This document shows, piece by piece, positions 34,108 to 44,259 of a DNA stretch of 57,350 nt. Under the pieces are notes generated by a model. That model saw nothing but the letters and a program-made list of their open reading frames with translations. It did not search any database and had not been told where the DNA came from. The stretch lies in the NCBI GenBank assembly GCA_022340305.1, contig JAJDOF010000007.1:1-57350 (forward strand). The letters run 5' to 3'. This DNA comes from Gammaproteobacteria bacterium. GTDB taxonomy: Bacteria > Pseudomonadota > Gammaproteobacteria > GCA-001735895. Within the stretch, counting starts at the first letter, position 1; each line of letters opens with the position of its first letter. A program made the position numbers and the translations under genes.

Positions 34108-35775
34108 ATGTACACCAAGTATTTCGAACTAACTGAAGAACCGTTTTCTATTGCGGCTAATCCACGTTTCTTATATATGAGTTTCCGTCATCGAGAGGCG
34201 TTAGCTCACTTGCTATACGGGATCCGCAGCGATAGTGGTTTTGTCATGCTTACCGGTGAAGTTGGAACCGGTAAAACCACGGTGTGCCGCTGTCTCATGG
34301 AGCAATTGCCTGAACATTCCAACGTTGCGTTTATCCTCAATCCCAAGGTCACCGTCAACGAGTTACTGAGTAGCATCTGTGATGAGCTCGGCATTGCCTA
34401 TGAGCATGTTGATCGCAGCATCAAGACGTTCGTCGATGCAATTAGCCGCTATCTGCTCGCACAGCATGCGCTCGGACGAAACACCGTGGTTATCATCGAC
34501 GAGGCACAAAACCTTAGCGCCGATGTGCTCGAACAATTACGTCTGTTGACCAATCTTGAAACCAATGAACGTAAATTGATGCGTATCATTTTGCTCGGGC
34601 AACCGGAACTGGAGACGATGCTGTCTCGCCCTGAACTGAAGCAGGTGGAGCAGCGAATTACCGCACGGTACAACTTGAAGCCCCTTGATCGTTCCGAGAT
34701 CAATGCCTACGTATCACATCGGCTTGCGGTTGCCGGTTGTCGGGAACCCGTGTTCTCGGCGCGGGTCATCAACAAAATCTATGCCAAAACGCGTGGCATT
34801 CCCAGGCTAATCAACATTCTGTGTGATCGCGCAATGTTGGGTGCGTATGTTAAGTCGCGGCGCAAGGTAAGCCTGAAGATATTGCAAAAAGCGACCAGGG
34901 AAGTTCAGGGGCGGCCGCCTCGGCAACGATGGTTTTTGCGCGGATCGATTGTCGCATCCTCATTACTGGTCGTTGCCGCAGCCATGGCCGCGTTGCTGTA
35001 TACCAACGGCCAGGAAATATCCCTGCTGTTGGCGCGACCGTTGAACGAATCACTGCCAGATATCGTTGCCGGGTCACCGGCAGCCGGAAACCCGGAGTTG
35101 TCCCAGGTGGCGACGCTCGATGCAAAAACTCCAGAAGCGGATGAAGGGATGTCCGCATTACCGCAATGGCCTGGCGCGGTGACTGCCGAAGGCAATACAC
35201 CTGCGGGCGCACATAAGGTGCTGTTCAAGCAATGGGATATACCGTTGACCGAACAAATTGCAGATCCCTGCGCACAGGCGAATACCTGGGGGCTGCGCTG
35301 CTTTTCGGGAATTGGCAATCTTGGCCTCCTCGCGAGTATTGATCGACCGGTGATCCTGGCTCTGCTGGACAGTGACGGCCGGAAATATGATGTGACTTTG
35401 CTTGCGCTGAAAGACGAACTGGCGACACTGGCGTTTTCTCACGGCATCGAAACAGTGCCTGTGCAGGAACTGGAAGCACGGTGGCAGGGCCACTACCAGC
35501 TGCTGTGGCGCACTTCACCGCAAGGTTTTTCCCTTTTCAGGCCGGGAGAGCGCGGCCCGGGTGTGACCTGGTTGACGAAAAACCTGCTTGCTGCGGATAT
35601 CAGGTCGGCGCAGGTGCGGGATATTTATGACTCCAATGTTGTCGAAGCGGTCAAGGCATTCCAGCGCAGTCGTGGATTGGTTGCCGATGGTATTGCAGGT
35701 CGACAAACATTGATCCATTTGAATTCGGTCAACGACGCCACTGTTCCGCGGCTCAATTACCAGGGAGAGGGTTGA
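34108..35775 (+). CDS. ExeA/GspA-like AAA+ ATPase with peptidoglycan-binding domain
   Basis: The 555-residue inner-membrane protein has a cytoplasmic AAA domain with Walker A at residues 50-58 (GEVGTGKTT) and Walker B/DEAQ at 127-134. The opening FELTEEPFSIAANPRFLYMS is typical of ExeA. One membrane segment follows (about 276-298). A peptidoglycan-binding domain lies near the end (VVEAVKAFQRSRGLVADGIA). ExeA/GspA, with GspB, remodels the cell wall so the type II secretin can assemble. The gspB-like gene follows at once. No other type II secretion genes are in the window; the pair is often unlinked. Some ExeA-like proteins serve other systems, such as polysaccharide export. Confidence 0.88.
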   Translation: MYTKYFELTEEPFSIAANPRFLYMSFRHREALAHLLYGIRSDSGFVMLTGEVGTGKTTVCRCLMEQLPEHSNVAFILNPKVTVNELLSSICDELGIAYEHVDRSIKTFVDAISRYLLAQHALGRNTVVIIDEAQNLSADVLEQLRLLTNLETNERKLMRIILLGQPELETMLSRPELKQVEQRITARYNLKPLDRSEINAYVSHRLAVAGCREPVFSARVINKIYAKTRGIPRLINILCDRAMLGAYVKSRRKVSLKILQKATREVQGRPPRQRWFLRGSIVASSLLVVAAAMAALLYTNGQEISLLLARPLNESLPDIVAGSPAAGNPELSQVATLDAKTPEADEGMSALPQWPGAVTAEGNTPAGAHKVLFKQWDIPLTEQIADPCAQANTWGLRCFSGIGNLGLLASIDRPVILALLDSDGRKYDVTLLALKDELATLAFSHGIETVPVQELEARWQGHYQLLWRTSPQGFSLFRPGERGPGVTWLTKNLLAADIRSAQVRDIYDSNVVEAVKAFQRSRGLVADGIAGRQTLIHLNSVNDATVPRLNYQGEG

Positions 35776-35776
35776 G

Positions 35777-36685
35777 GTGTCCTTTATTCTCGATGCGATT
35801 GCCAAGTCGGAGCATGACCGACAACAGCAGGAAGTGCCGGATGCGCGCATCCTGGCAATACCGGTCGCCAGCGATCATCGGCCGCGACGTGTTTTCCCTT
35901 ACCTGGTGGTCGTGGGACTGTTACTGAATGTAATCGTGCTAGTGATCTGGATGCAGTCCGACCGGCCTCTGGCTGACTGGTTTTCGCTATCACCGCATGA
36001 CGCCATCGAGAGGCCTGGCGAGCAGGCCCTGGCAGCGGACAAGTCGTCTCCTGGGAATCAGATCACCGCGGTCGATACCGTCGACGCGCTAGCCTCTGCA
36101 AAATTGGCCGGGAAGCTCGATAATTCGACATCGAAGCAGACTACTGCTGATACCTCGTCCCCCCAATTTCCGCTATTGACTAAGAAATCGGAATCGACCA
36201 GTCAATCGCTGCCTGAAACCAAAAGCGCAACCATCTCTGAACCTCGCGCTACAGCAGCTGGTTTAGCAGGCGAGGCGGGAATGACACCGGCTCCCCGGGT
36301 AGCCGCGACCACGGGTGCAGAAGATACTGCTTGGGTTCGTATTGAGCCGGATACATTGACGAAAAAAATCCAGGCGGGTGAACTCGTCATTCGCTCGCCC
36401 GGCGCGCAGGACGCCAGCGAGGTGATGTACCACAGGGTATCCCGTCTCAGTGAACTGCCAGCCGACGTGCGTCGAGATTTACCATCAGTTGACTTTTCCG
36501 GTCATCTCTACTCGAGCAATCCCAAGGTGAGCTATGTGTTCGTGAACGACGGCAGGCCGGTGTTCGAAGGACAGCAGATCGTAGACGAGCTTTTCCTGCA
36601 TAAAATTACGCCAAGCGGAGTCATCGTAGAGTTCAGAGGATATCTGATTGATGTCGGTGTATTGCAGAACTGGAACTTGAAATAG
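35777..36685 (+). CDS. GspB/ExeB-like general secretion pathway protein B
   Basis: The protein begins at a GTG one base past the exeA stop and opens MSFILDAIAKSEHDRQQQEV, the standard GspB start. A membrane segment covers about residues 39-59. A low-complexity periplasmic linker rich in Ser, Thr and Ala (about 75-195) leads to the GspB domain (about 215-302: LPSVDFSGHLYSSNPKVSYV). It partners ExeA at the inner membrane. It is translationally coupled to exeA. Confidence 0.9.
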   Translation: MSFILDAIAKSEHDRQQQEVPDARILAIPVASDHRPRRVFPYLVVVGLLLNVIVLVIWMQSDRPLADWFSLSPHDAIERPGEQALAADKSSPGNQITAVDTVDALASAKLAGKLDNSTSKQTTADTSSPQFPLLTKKSESTSQSLPETKSATISEPRATAAGLAGEAGMTPAPRVAATTGAEDTAWVRIEPDTLTKKIQAGELVIRSPGAQDASEVMYHRVSRLSELPADVRRDLPSVDFSGHLYSSNPKVSYVFVNDGRPVFEGQQIVDELFLHKITPSGVIVEFRGYLIDVGVLQNWNLK

Positions 36686-36868
36686 CCCGAATCTCAGGCG
36701 AATAACGCGTTTATCAGCCTCGCCCCCGGGTTGCTTATCGCCGCCGGCGGGTGAAGTTCGGACGACTTTTCCCGTTAGCGTAAAACGCAGACGAACCATG
36801 TTTTTCAAGTGGTCGCGAAGCCGGCAAAATCAACATCTTTCGAAAAGACGAATAGCTGTTCCCATAAT

Positions 36869-38086
36869 TCACTGCTCCTGCCGTGTTTGTCCGAGGCTAT
36901 ACCAGAGCTGGCTCGGTCCATCCGGGTTGCTGCGTTGGATCCATAACAAATGCAGATTGTGCTGCTCATCGAGGGTTATTGATGGATGGGTCTGCTCGCC
37001 GCTACCGCTGGCGACGGGGGGTGCATAATCGAGACTCCATTCCAGACCCGGGTCGTAGGCGCTGATCCAGATGTCGGAGTCGCCGCGCCTGAAATCGTCC
37101 CAGGCCACTGCGAAATCACCCGCCTGATTGCCCGCAGTCGCGGGATTGTTGTGTGGTTGTTTATCGCCTTCCTCGCCGTGCACCTTTTCGTTCGGACCGA
37201 ACATCGAGCCGGCGTCAGTGCCGAGCGCGGCAAAAATACCGTAGCCACTGCCGCCCCTGCGCTTGTCCATCCACGCGGCAAGAATTTCGTTCTGCCCAAA
37301 TGACGACAGGGCGAGCCGTGTGACGCCACTACCCTGGTCATACTCATTTCGGTTGGAAAAGAACTCGTTGAGAGAGTGCGGTGCGCTAAAAGTCCCGGCA
37401 ACCCCGGCATGGCTGAACAGTAAGCGTGTATGACCGGCGCGACGATCCTCCCAGGCGACACATAACCCGGCACTGTTGACCGCGATCACCGGAAATAGCA
37501 CCGGCGTCTCCAGGCCCTCGGTTTCGACGGACTGCAACGATTCGATGACAAGCCGGTTAACGTTGGCGACCCGTAATTCAGCAATCTTGACAAACCACCT
37601 GCCATTTTCCCGCTCACGCCAGCTGGCAAATACCCGGCGGTCAAAACTGGCGATACTGACGTGGCTGGCCACAGCCTGGCTGAGTCGGGTAGGTTCGGCC
37701 AGGCCCTGCGTGGTCAATATTCGGGCGAAAACGGCAGCATCCTGTTCAAAGGCCAGCACGAAGCGATCGCCGCTGATGGCATCGATAGCCGGCTCATATG
37801 CCTCGTTGCCACTGCTCACAGCCAGGGCAGCGGGAAAGGTTTCCTGCGCCAGTGTTTTCAGGGTGACATAGATTTGTGGCGCCCCGCTGCGATTATCTTC
37901 CCAGACCACGGCAACCGATTTCCCGGAAACGGCGATATGCCGGCGTCCCGAGCCGTCAAGATGATGGAAAACCCCGGCAAGTGGCGGGCCGGAAACGTTG
38001 ACCCTGCTTGCGAAAATCCAGCGATCGGCGGCCTGTGCCTGGAAAATAGCCAGGGCGAGGCAAAGCCCGGCAATATTACATTTCAT
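36869..38086 (-). CDS. Exported beta-propeller-like repeat protein
   Basis: The 405-residue protein has a signal peptide (residues 1-19, ending AQAA). It contains at least four copies of a W-[EDM]-D-x-R-x-G repeat: VVWEDNRSGAPQIYV, VAWEDRRAGHTRLLF, AAWMDKRRGGSGYGIF and VAWDDFRRGDSDIWI. Such repeats occur in sialidase-like and other periplasmic beta-propellers. The catalytic residues of sialidases are not evident, so it is probably a binding scaffold. It overlaps the thioredoxin-like gene by four bases (ATGA), so the two are translated together. Function unknown. Confidence 0.75.
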   Translation of the reverse strand: MKCNIAGLCLALAIFQAQAADRWIFASRVNVSGPPLAGVFHHLDGSGRRHIAVSGKSVAVVWEDNRSGAPQIYVTLKTLAQETFPAALAVSSGNEAYEPAIDAISGDRFVLAFEQDAAVFARILTTQGLAEPTRLSQAVASHVSIASFDRRVFASWRERENGRWFVKIAELRVANVNRLVIESLQSVETEGLETPVLFPVIAVNSAGLCVAWEDRRAGHTRLLFSHAGVAGTFSAPHSLNEFFSNRNEYDQGSGVTRLALSSFGQNEILAAWMDKRRGGSGYGIFAALGTDAGSMFGPNEKVHGEEGDKQPHNNPATAGNQAGDFAVAWDDFRRGDSDIWISAYDPGLEWSLDYAPPVASGSGEQTHPSITLDEQHNLHLLWIQRSNPDGPSQLWYSLGQTRQEQ

Positions 38087-38589
38087 TGACGAGCTATGAA
38101 CTCTTGCAGCGGCGTTGACTTGTAATGGTTCTGTAGAATGTAATCGCCGTAGAGATTCATCTGCGCAATGGTTTGAAAGCCCGCCTTTTTGAACAGGGGT
38201 TTTTGATCGGCGGAGAAATACACGAATGTGGGCGTTCCGAGGATGCGGTTGCGCGTTGCAAATTGCATCTCGGTCGTTGTTTCGCCACTGCCAAGCCTGA
38301 TGCGATTGCCACTTTCGGTATCGACATAGGCGAGCACAAAGGCATTGTTGTATTTTGCGTTGACAGACTCATCGCTGAATACTTCAGCATGCATTTTGCG
38401 GCAGGTGCTGCAACCGTAGCGGCCAAAGTACAGCAGCATGGGCTTGTTTTCGCGGCTCGCCACTTGCGTTGCCTCGGTCAGCGACAGGAACCGGTATCCG
38501 TCGGGTGGGGCGGCCATGAGCGTATCGAGGGACAAGGTCAGTAGAATAGCCATGACCACTGGAAGCCGGACGAAAGGGGAATGCTGCAT
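38083..38589 (-). CDS. Exported thioredoxin-like protein (CxxC)
   Basis: From ATG 38589 the protein is 168 residues with a signal peptide ending LMAA (about residue 27). It has the thioredoxin-type motif FGRYGCSTCRKMHAEVF (CSTC near residue 60) and the conserved cis-proline region GTPTFVYFSADQKPLF. It would be a periplasmic thiol-disulfide oxidoreductase. SoxW proteins of sulfur oxidisers look similar, but homology to SoxW specifically is not established here. It is the first gene of a two-gene unit with the beta-propeller protein. The frame is open further upstream to 38646, but the signal peptide supports 38589. Confidence 0.82.
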   Translation of the reverse strand: MQHSPFVRLPVVMAILLTLSLDTLMAAPPDGYRFLSLTEATQVASRENKPMLLYFGRYGCSTCRKMHAEVFSDESVNAKYNNAFVLAYVDTESGNRIRLGSGETTTEMQFATRNRILGTPTFVYFSADQKPLFKKAGFQTIAQMNLYGDYILQNHYKSTPLQEFIARQ

Positions 38590-39049
38590 TATGCCTGCGC
38601 TACGCGGAATGAAAATAATCCTGCCTTTATAATTCCTGATAGCCACGGATGCAAGCGGTGAACGGATCGATGGTGGCAGTTAACCTATAAGAATTTTCAC
38701 GCTCAAAGGTCCGTTCAAAGGAACATATTAGGACGCTGCCCAACGCCCAAAGCAATGCTCAAAGGCGCTCAAAGGGACACACGCCTGGCGCCGCTGGAAC
38801 ACGCAACATCAATTAATTCCACATCACGGGAGTTATTGATGCTCAGGCAAGCGTATTTGACTGATGACCCGACCCAGGAAGGTGTTGATCTCGCTTGTTG
38901 ATACCCTTACTAATACATTACCCCGCGCCGGGTGCGGCACGCTTTTCTCCGTGATGTGGACTTTATATCAGTACCTGAGAAGCCATGTTGCCTGCATGGC
39001 CCGGGTGGATCTCAATCGATTTCGCGTGAGAATGCCACAACAACATACA
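38590..39049. other. Intergenic stretch with repeat-like motifs
   Basis: No gene is supported. AAAGGGACACACGCCTGG near 38777 resembles the arm of the 88-bp inverted-repeat element. GCTCAAAGG occurs three times between 38700 and 38780. Confidence 0.4.
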
Positions 39050-40831
39050 TTACTCGTCGCGCGGCTCACCGTTTGGCAGGGTCGTCTGGCACTCGTCGAA
39101 AATTCGCGTCTTGCAGCGGCGGCAGACCTCTGAATCCAGTCGCGGATAAAGCTCCGGGATCACCTGGGGCCCCATCGGAAACATGTTCGCTTTGCCGATA
39201 TCGTCGATGAAGCCGCCACTTTTCAACATCAGAAAGACTGAATCCTTCAGACGGTGAAAATAGAGACCGCCGCCCATGCGCCGGCGGCGGCGGGCTTCCC
39301 GCGCCAGCATTTCCGCGCCCGCGAGATCGATAAAGTTGATACCGATGCCGAGGATCAATACGTGCTTGTAGTCCGGGTTGTCCTGATCGTACCGGCGCAG
39401 GCTGGTTTCGACACTATTCACCGCACCGAAAAACACTGCCCCGTCGAGGAACAGCATCTTCAGCTGGGGACAGCCGGGTGCACCCATTCTCGGAATGAAA
39501 TGGTAGAAGGCCTTGCCGGGTGCCGGCAGCGCCTCGCGGATTACCGGGCGCGAGGTGCGGTACAGGTACAGCAACAGCGACAACATCATACCGACGAATA
39601 TACCTTTTTCGAGGTCCAGCAGCGTACCCACGAGGGTAACCGAGAAGACCACGGATTCCGCCTTGCTAGCGCGGAAAATCCTCAGGATCGTGTGGAAATC
39701 GATCAACCGGTAGGCGACCAGGAAGAGAACGCCGGCCATGGTTGCGATCGGCAGGTAACTGGCCAGCGGCGCAACCGCCAGCAAGATCAACAGCAGCAAA
39801 ACCGAGGCAAGCGCGGCCGCCAACGGCGTCTGGGCGCCAGAGGCATAGTTCAGGCCGCTGCGGTTGAAAGAGCCGCTTGCCGGATAAGCCGAGAAGAAAC
39901 TGCCGACGACGTTGGCGAGGCCCTGGCCGATAAATTCCTGGTTGGTATCGATGTTCTGTTCCGATTTTACCGCGATGGCACGTGAGATCGAGACGGCCTC
40001 GGTCAGGCCGAGCAGGGTGATGGCCAGCGCGCTGAATAGCAGTGAACTGATGGCGGAAAGCGACAGGTCTGGAATCGAAAGCGGCGGCAGGCTTCTGGGC
40101 AGGGCGCCCACCGTCTCAATTGATGTTTGCCCCACGCCGACGATCAGGTCGAGGATTAGTGCCAGCAGGCTCCCCGTCAGCATTGCCACGATCATGTATG
40201 GAAGTTTCGGCCAATATTTGCCGACCAGTATGCCGCACAGCAGGGTCGCCAGCCCAACCGCCGTAGCGTAGGGGTTGATCTGGTCGATCATCTCGAACAA
40301 CAGCACGATCGTCTCCTGGAAAGACGTGCCGCGCGGAATGGCAAGGTCGAAGAAGTTTTTGATCTGGCTGGTGGCGATCAGCACCGCCGCACCGGCGGTG
40401 AATCCGACCACCACGGTATGCGAGATAAAGTTAACCAGGATGCCCATGCGCGCCAGGCCGAGCGCGAGCTGGAACATCCCGGTAAGAAATGAAAGCGTCA
40501 GTGCCAGGCTGATGTATTGCGCGCTGCCGGGTTCGGCGATCGGACTTACCGCCGCGAACACTACCAGTGAAATCGCGGTGGTGGGGCCTGTTACCAGGTG
40601 CCAGGACGATCCAAAAAAAGCGCCGATTACGGCAGGCACCATTGCCGCGTAGAGGCCGTACTCGGGCGGCAGTCCCGCGATCGTGGCAAATGCCACCCCC
40701 TGGGGTAGCAGGACGATGGCACCGGTCAAGCCGGCCAGCAGGTCAGCGCGAGCGCTGTTGGCGTTGACCCGCGATCGCCAGCGCAGGAACGGAAATACCC
40801 GGTAAAGGCGCAGATTGGTAGCGAGTCTCAC
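39050..40831 (-). CDS. SulP-family anion (sulfate) permease with STAS domain
   Basis: The 593-residue protein has the SulP membrane domain (about residues 25-415) with PQGVAFATIAGLPPEYGLYA (about 43-62), the SulP signature. A cytoplasmic STAS domain follows (about 450-550: LFLDGAVFFGAVNSVE, then LILGIGINFIDLAGAEML). The last 40 residues add a Cys-rich tail (VCRRCKTRIFDECQ) that could bind a metal. SulP proteins carry sulfate, bicarbonate or other anions. Being next to molybdate and sulfite-dehydrogenase genes, sulfate or sulfite traffic is plausible but not proven. The start at 40831 leaves a 24-residue N-terminal lead, normal for the family. Confidence 0.9.
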   Translation of the reverse strand: MRLATNLRLYRVFPFLRWRSRVNANSARADLLAGLTGAIVLLPQGVAFATIAGLPPEYGLYAAMVPAVIGAFFGSSWHLVTGPTTAISLVVFAAVSPIAEPGSAQYISLALTLSFLTGMFQLALGLARMGILVNFISHTVVVGFTAGAAVLIATSQIKNFFDLAIPRGTSFQETIVLLFEMIDQINPYATAVGLATLLCGILVGKYWPKLPYMIVAMLTGSLLALILDLIVGVGQTSIETVGALPRSLPPLSIPDLSLSAISSLLFSALAITLLGLTEAVSISRAIAVKSEQNIDTNQEFIGQGLANVVGSFFSAYPASGSFNRSGLNYASGAQTPLAAALASVLLLLILLAVAPLASYLPIATMAGVLFLVAYRLIDFHTILRIFRASKAESVVFSVTLVGTLLDLEKGIFVGMMLSLLLYLYRTSRPVIREALPAPGKAFYHFIPRMGAPGCPQLKMLFLDGAVFFGAVNSVETSLRRYDQDNPDYKHVLILGIGINFIDLAGAEMLAREARRRRRMGGGLYFHRLKDSVFLMLKSGGFIDDIGKANMFPMGPQVIPELYPRLDSEVCRRCKTRIFDECQTTLPNGEPRDE

Positions 40832-41347
40832 CGATGGGTCCGATTTGCGTTCATGCGCCGGGCGGAAACCGCTCGCGTCCGATCACGTAAGTGATCTCGG
40901 CTTTGCGGCTTGCGCGCGGTGTATGGCGGTAACGAGTCGTCCGGGTGTTCAGGCATGTTGCGGTCTGTCGGTCCTGTTGGTTGTGTAGCCTGCGGATAGC
41001 GTCCCGTCGTCGTGCCGACCGGACTGGCGTTTTCCGGGTGCCGGGAATGAAACCCCAATCTACACTTTTCCCGCTAAAATTCCAAACGCGATGCAAGCCG
41101 CGCCCGTTATTTCGATGCCTTCCGTATCCGCGGCAGCCATCGACAAGTACCCGTGGCGCGCTTGTATTTGCCGGGGAGGGTGTTTATTCTTGCCGCAGTT
41201 CAAACGATCCAGCACGCGGGTCGCTAACCAGCCATTGCGAATTCCTCGGAACCCAAGATAATCGGTTTTGCATACGACCCCGGGATCAGCAAGATTTCGG
41301 GAATGTACGCTACCGGCCCGGTATCGAGGCAGACCGTTCAGGAATTG
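40832..41347. other. Intergenic stretch between the SulP gene and modA
   Basis: These 516 bases separate two divergent transcripts and should carry both promoters. I see no gene and no clear ModE-type operator. Several short frames on both strands look random. Confidence 0.45.
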
Positions 41348-42235
41348 ATGAAGAATCGTGATCGAATGCAGCGTTCTTGCAGCTTGCCGACGGCGCCGGC
41401 CGGGCCGGCCTGCGACCGTGATATACGTCCGGGTCAGCGCCCGGCGGCGTTGCGACTAATCCTGTTGCGAGTGTTATTGCTGACTGCCGTTGTGCTGCCG
41501 CAGCCGAACCTCCATGCCGACGCAGGGACCCGTGTCGCCGCCGCTGCCAGCCTGCAGTTCGTATTACCCGAGATCGCCGCCGCCTTTCATGCACGCACGG
41601 GTCATGGCTTGCGCATTACCTATGGCTCATCCGGAAACTTCAGGCGGCAGATCGAGCAGGGCGCACCCTTCGAACTGTTTCTATCGGCCGACCAGGCCTA
41701 TGTCGAAGCCCTGGTCGAACAGGGACTGACCGCGACTGCTGGCCGCGATTACGCGCTCGGGAAAATTGCCGCGATCGCCCCGCTCGCTGGACGCATCCGG
41801 CTCACCCCAGACCTTGCCGGTATCGCGCAGGCGATCGCCGCGGGCGAGCTCGAGCATTTCGCGATCGCCAATCCAGAGCATGCGCCCTATGGCCGTGCGG
41901 CACGCGAGGCGCTCACCGCCCTGGGTCTCTGGCAGTCGCTGCAACCGTATCTGATCCGTGGCGAGAACGCCTCGCAGGCGCTGCAATTCGCTACCAGCGG
42001 TTCCAGCCAGGGCGGAATCGTTCCCTATGCGCTTGCGCTGGTGCCCGCGATCGCTGCAAACAACCAGGTGGTATTGCTCGCGACGGCGAATCATCAGCCG
42101 CTGCGCCAGCGCATGGTTTTGCTGAAACCCGCGGGCCCGGTGGCGCGCGAGTTTTTCGCTTTCATGGGTGCTAGCGAGGCCGGTGCGATTTTGCAGCGCT
42201 TCGGCTTCGATCTTCCGTCGATGCCGGCGGACTGA
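41348..42235 (+). CDS. modA: Molybdate ABC transporter, periplasmic binding protein
   Basis: From ATG 41348 (GGA four bases upstream) the protein has 295 residues. A signal segment (LRLILLRVLLLTAVVL) is preceded by an unusually long basic lead of about 35 residues. The mature part opens VAAAASLQFVLPEIAAAF and shows ITYGSSGNFRRQIEQGAPFE and FLSADQAYVEALVEQG, the ModA core that binds molybdate or tungstate. ModB and ModC follow directly. The frame is open from 41303, so the start is not certain. The likely purpose is molybdenum for the downstream sulfite dehydrogenase. Confidence 0.92.
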   Translation: MKNRDRMQRSCSLPTAPAGPACDRDIRPGQRPAALRLILLRVLLLTAVVLPQPNLHADAGTRVAAAASLQFVLPEIAAAFHARTGHGLRITYGSSGNFRRQIEQGAPFELFLSADQAYVEALVEQGLTATAGRDYALGKIAAIAPLAGRIRLTPDLAGIAQAIAAGELEHFAIANPEHAPYGRAAREALTALGLWQSLQPYLIRGENASQALQFATSGSSQGGIVPYALALVPAIAANNQVVLLATANHQPLRQRMVLLKPAGPVAREFFAFMGASEAGAILQRFGFDLPSMPAD

Positions 42236-42244
42236 GGCAGGGAA

Positions 42245-42922
42245 ATGGATACCACGGCCCTGGCGCTCTCGCTGAAACTCGCCTTCTGGACTTGCATTAT
42301 CCTGTTGCCGCTGGCGGTGTTTGTCGGGCGCCTGCTGGCCTGGCGCGACTTTACGGGCAAGGCGCTGGTGGAGGCGGCCATTGCGTTGCCGCTGGTGTTG
42401 CCGCCCACCGTGCTGGGTTTTTACCTGCTGCTGGGCATGGGGGCGACCTCGACGCTCGGCCAGTACTACCACGCGCTCACCGGGCGCCACCTGGTGTTCA
42501 GCTTCGATGGTCTGTTGCTGGCCTCAGTCATCTTCAACCTGCCGTTCGCGATTCAGCCGCTGCAACGCGCTTTTGAAGCCATTCCGCTGCAAACCCGGGA
42601 GGCGGCCTGGTGCTGCGGCCTGTCGCCGGCCCAGACCCTGTGGCGCATCGAGCTGCCGCTGGCCTGGTCGGGTGCGGTATCGGCCCTGGCGCTGACCTTC
42701 GCGCACACACTGGGCGAATTTGGCGTGGTGCTGATGGTGGGTGGCAACATCGAGGCGGAAACCAAGACCATCGCGATTTCCATCTATGACCGGGTGCAAG
42801 CCCTCGACAATCACAGCGCGGGGCTGATGTCGGCGGTCCTGCTGCTGTTTTCATTGCTGTCGATCGGGCTGGTCTACCGGCTGTCGCAGCGCGCCAGAAA
42901 GCATGTCCAAAGCCGGCCTTAA
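42245..42922 (+). CDS. modB: Molybdate ABC transporter permease
   Basis: The 225-residue protein has about five membrane segments and the permease contact motif near residues 118-137 (EAAWCCGLSPAQTLWRIELP). It opens with TALALSLKLAFWTCIILLPL, the usual ModB start. It follows modA by nine bases with AGGGAA ahead of the ATG, and overlaps modC by 20 bases. Confidence 0.95.
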   Translation: MDTTALALSLKLAFWTCIILLPLAVFVGRLLAWRDFTGKALVEAAIALPLVLPPTVLGFYLLLGMGATSTLGQYYHALTGRHLVFSFDGLLLASVIFNLPFAIQPLQRAFEAIPLQTREAAWCCGLSPAQTLWRIELPLAWSGAVSALALTFAHTLGEFGVVLMVGGNIEAETKTIAISIYDRVQALDNHSAGLMSAVLLLFSLLSIGLVYRLSQRARKHVQSRP

Positions 42923-44012
42923 GTTAAAGTTGCGGCAGCGTCAGCCGATTCCGCTGGATGTCGAAATCGATTGCGACAGCGGTGAATTGTTGGCGCTGGT
43001 CGGACCCTCGGGCAGCGGTAAAACGACAATTCTGCGCAGCATTGCGGGGCTGTACCAGCCACACTCGGGTTTTATCCGCTGCGGCGAGGAAACCTGGCTC
43101 GAACGCGAGCGTGGGATCAACGTGTCGACGCAGGATCGCCGCATCGGCTTCGTGTTCCAGGATTACGCTTTGTTTCCCCACCTCAGCGCGCTGCAGAATA
43201 TCACCACCGCCCTGTCGCACCTGGATGTCGCCGCGCGCGATGCGAGGGGACGTGAACTGCTGGAGCAGGTAAACCTGAAGGGCCTGGAACAGCGTCTGCC
43301 CGTTCACCTTTCGGGTGGCCAGCGCCAACGCGTGGCATTGGCTCGGGCCCTGGCCCGGGAGCCGAAAATTCTGCTGCTCGACGAGCCGTTCTCGGCGGTC
43401 GACCAGATTACCCGCCGCAAGCTGCAACAGGAGCTGGTCGTGTTGCGGCGTAGCATCGATATACCGATCGTGCTGGTGACGCACGACTTGTTCGAGGCGG
43501 CCTCGCTCGCCGACCGGCTATACGTTATGCATCGCGGTAAAACCCTGCAAAACGGCGCTCCGGACGAGGTGTTGCAGTATCCGCGCAATGCGCTGGTGGC
43601 CAGGTTGGTGGGACATACTAATATTTTTTCGGCGACCATCGACGCGCACGACTCACGCGCGGGAATATCGCGCATCCTTTGGCGTGGAGCTGCGCTCGAG
43701 GTAAAGCTCGATCAGCGTCAGGCGCCCGGCAGCGCGGTAGACTGGGTTATTCACCCGGCGCATATCGTCATGCATCGGCGCGATCGGCCTTCGCTCGGCG
43801 AGCGCGAAAACCCGCTGCGCGGCGTGGTACGCGAGTTCCTCAAGCAGGGTGAGAGCCTGGTGGTGAACCTCGAACTCGACGGCGACGATGCGGCCTTCAT
43901 CAGTTTTTCAATCAACCGTCACAGCGCCCGGCGCAACAACCTGGAGATCGGCGCCGAGGTCGGCGTTTCCCTGCTGGCCGACGGCATCCACCTGATGGCG
44001 CCAGAGCGCTAA
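42903..44012 (+). CDS. modC: Molybdate ABC transporter ATPase
   Basis: The 369-residue ATPase has Walker A GPSGSGKTT (about residues 34-42), signature LSGGQRQRVALARAL (about 136-150), Walker B ILLLDEPFSAVD (about 156-167) and the H-loop His in VLVTHD. The last 130 residues form the molybdate-sensing MOP-like domain typical of ModC (from about residue 240). Its start lies within modB, so expression is coupled. No terminator is visible before soxC, 247 bases further. Confidence 0.95.
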   Translation: MSKAGLKLKLRQRQPIPLDVEIDCDSGELLALVGPSGSGKTTILRSIAGLYQPHSGFIRCGEETWLERERGINVSTQDRRIGFVFQDYALFPHLSALQNITTALSHLDVAARDARGRELLEQVNLKGLEQRLPVHLSGGQRQRVALARALAREPKILLLDEPFSAVDQITRRKLQQELVVLRRSIDIPIVLVTHDLFEAASLADRLYVMHRGKTLQNGAPDEVLQYPRNALVARLVGHTNIFSATIDAHDSRAGISRILWRGAALEVKLDQRQAPGSAVDWVIHPAHIVMHRRDRPSLGERENPLRGVVREFLKQGESLVVNLELDGDDAAFISFSINRHSARRNNLEIGAEVGVSLLADGIHLMAPER

Positions 44013-44259
44013 TCCGCAGGGCGACTGGTGGCCGTGAACGCCGGGCAAGGGCTGCTGATTGTGGCCTGACGCTCGAGGGAAGCAGGGATAGACAGAGTAA
44101 CTAGGGTGATAGCTTATATGTATTATACAAGTCACGGGTGTCCCTCTACTATATCTCGGCAATTACTCAAAAAAACCAAGATCGACACATGGCTGGGATC
44201 CTAGTCAACGCTTAATCCTCGTCGATGTGGCTTTTCTAATAACAAGAGGGGAGCATTGA

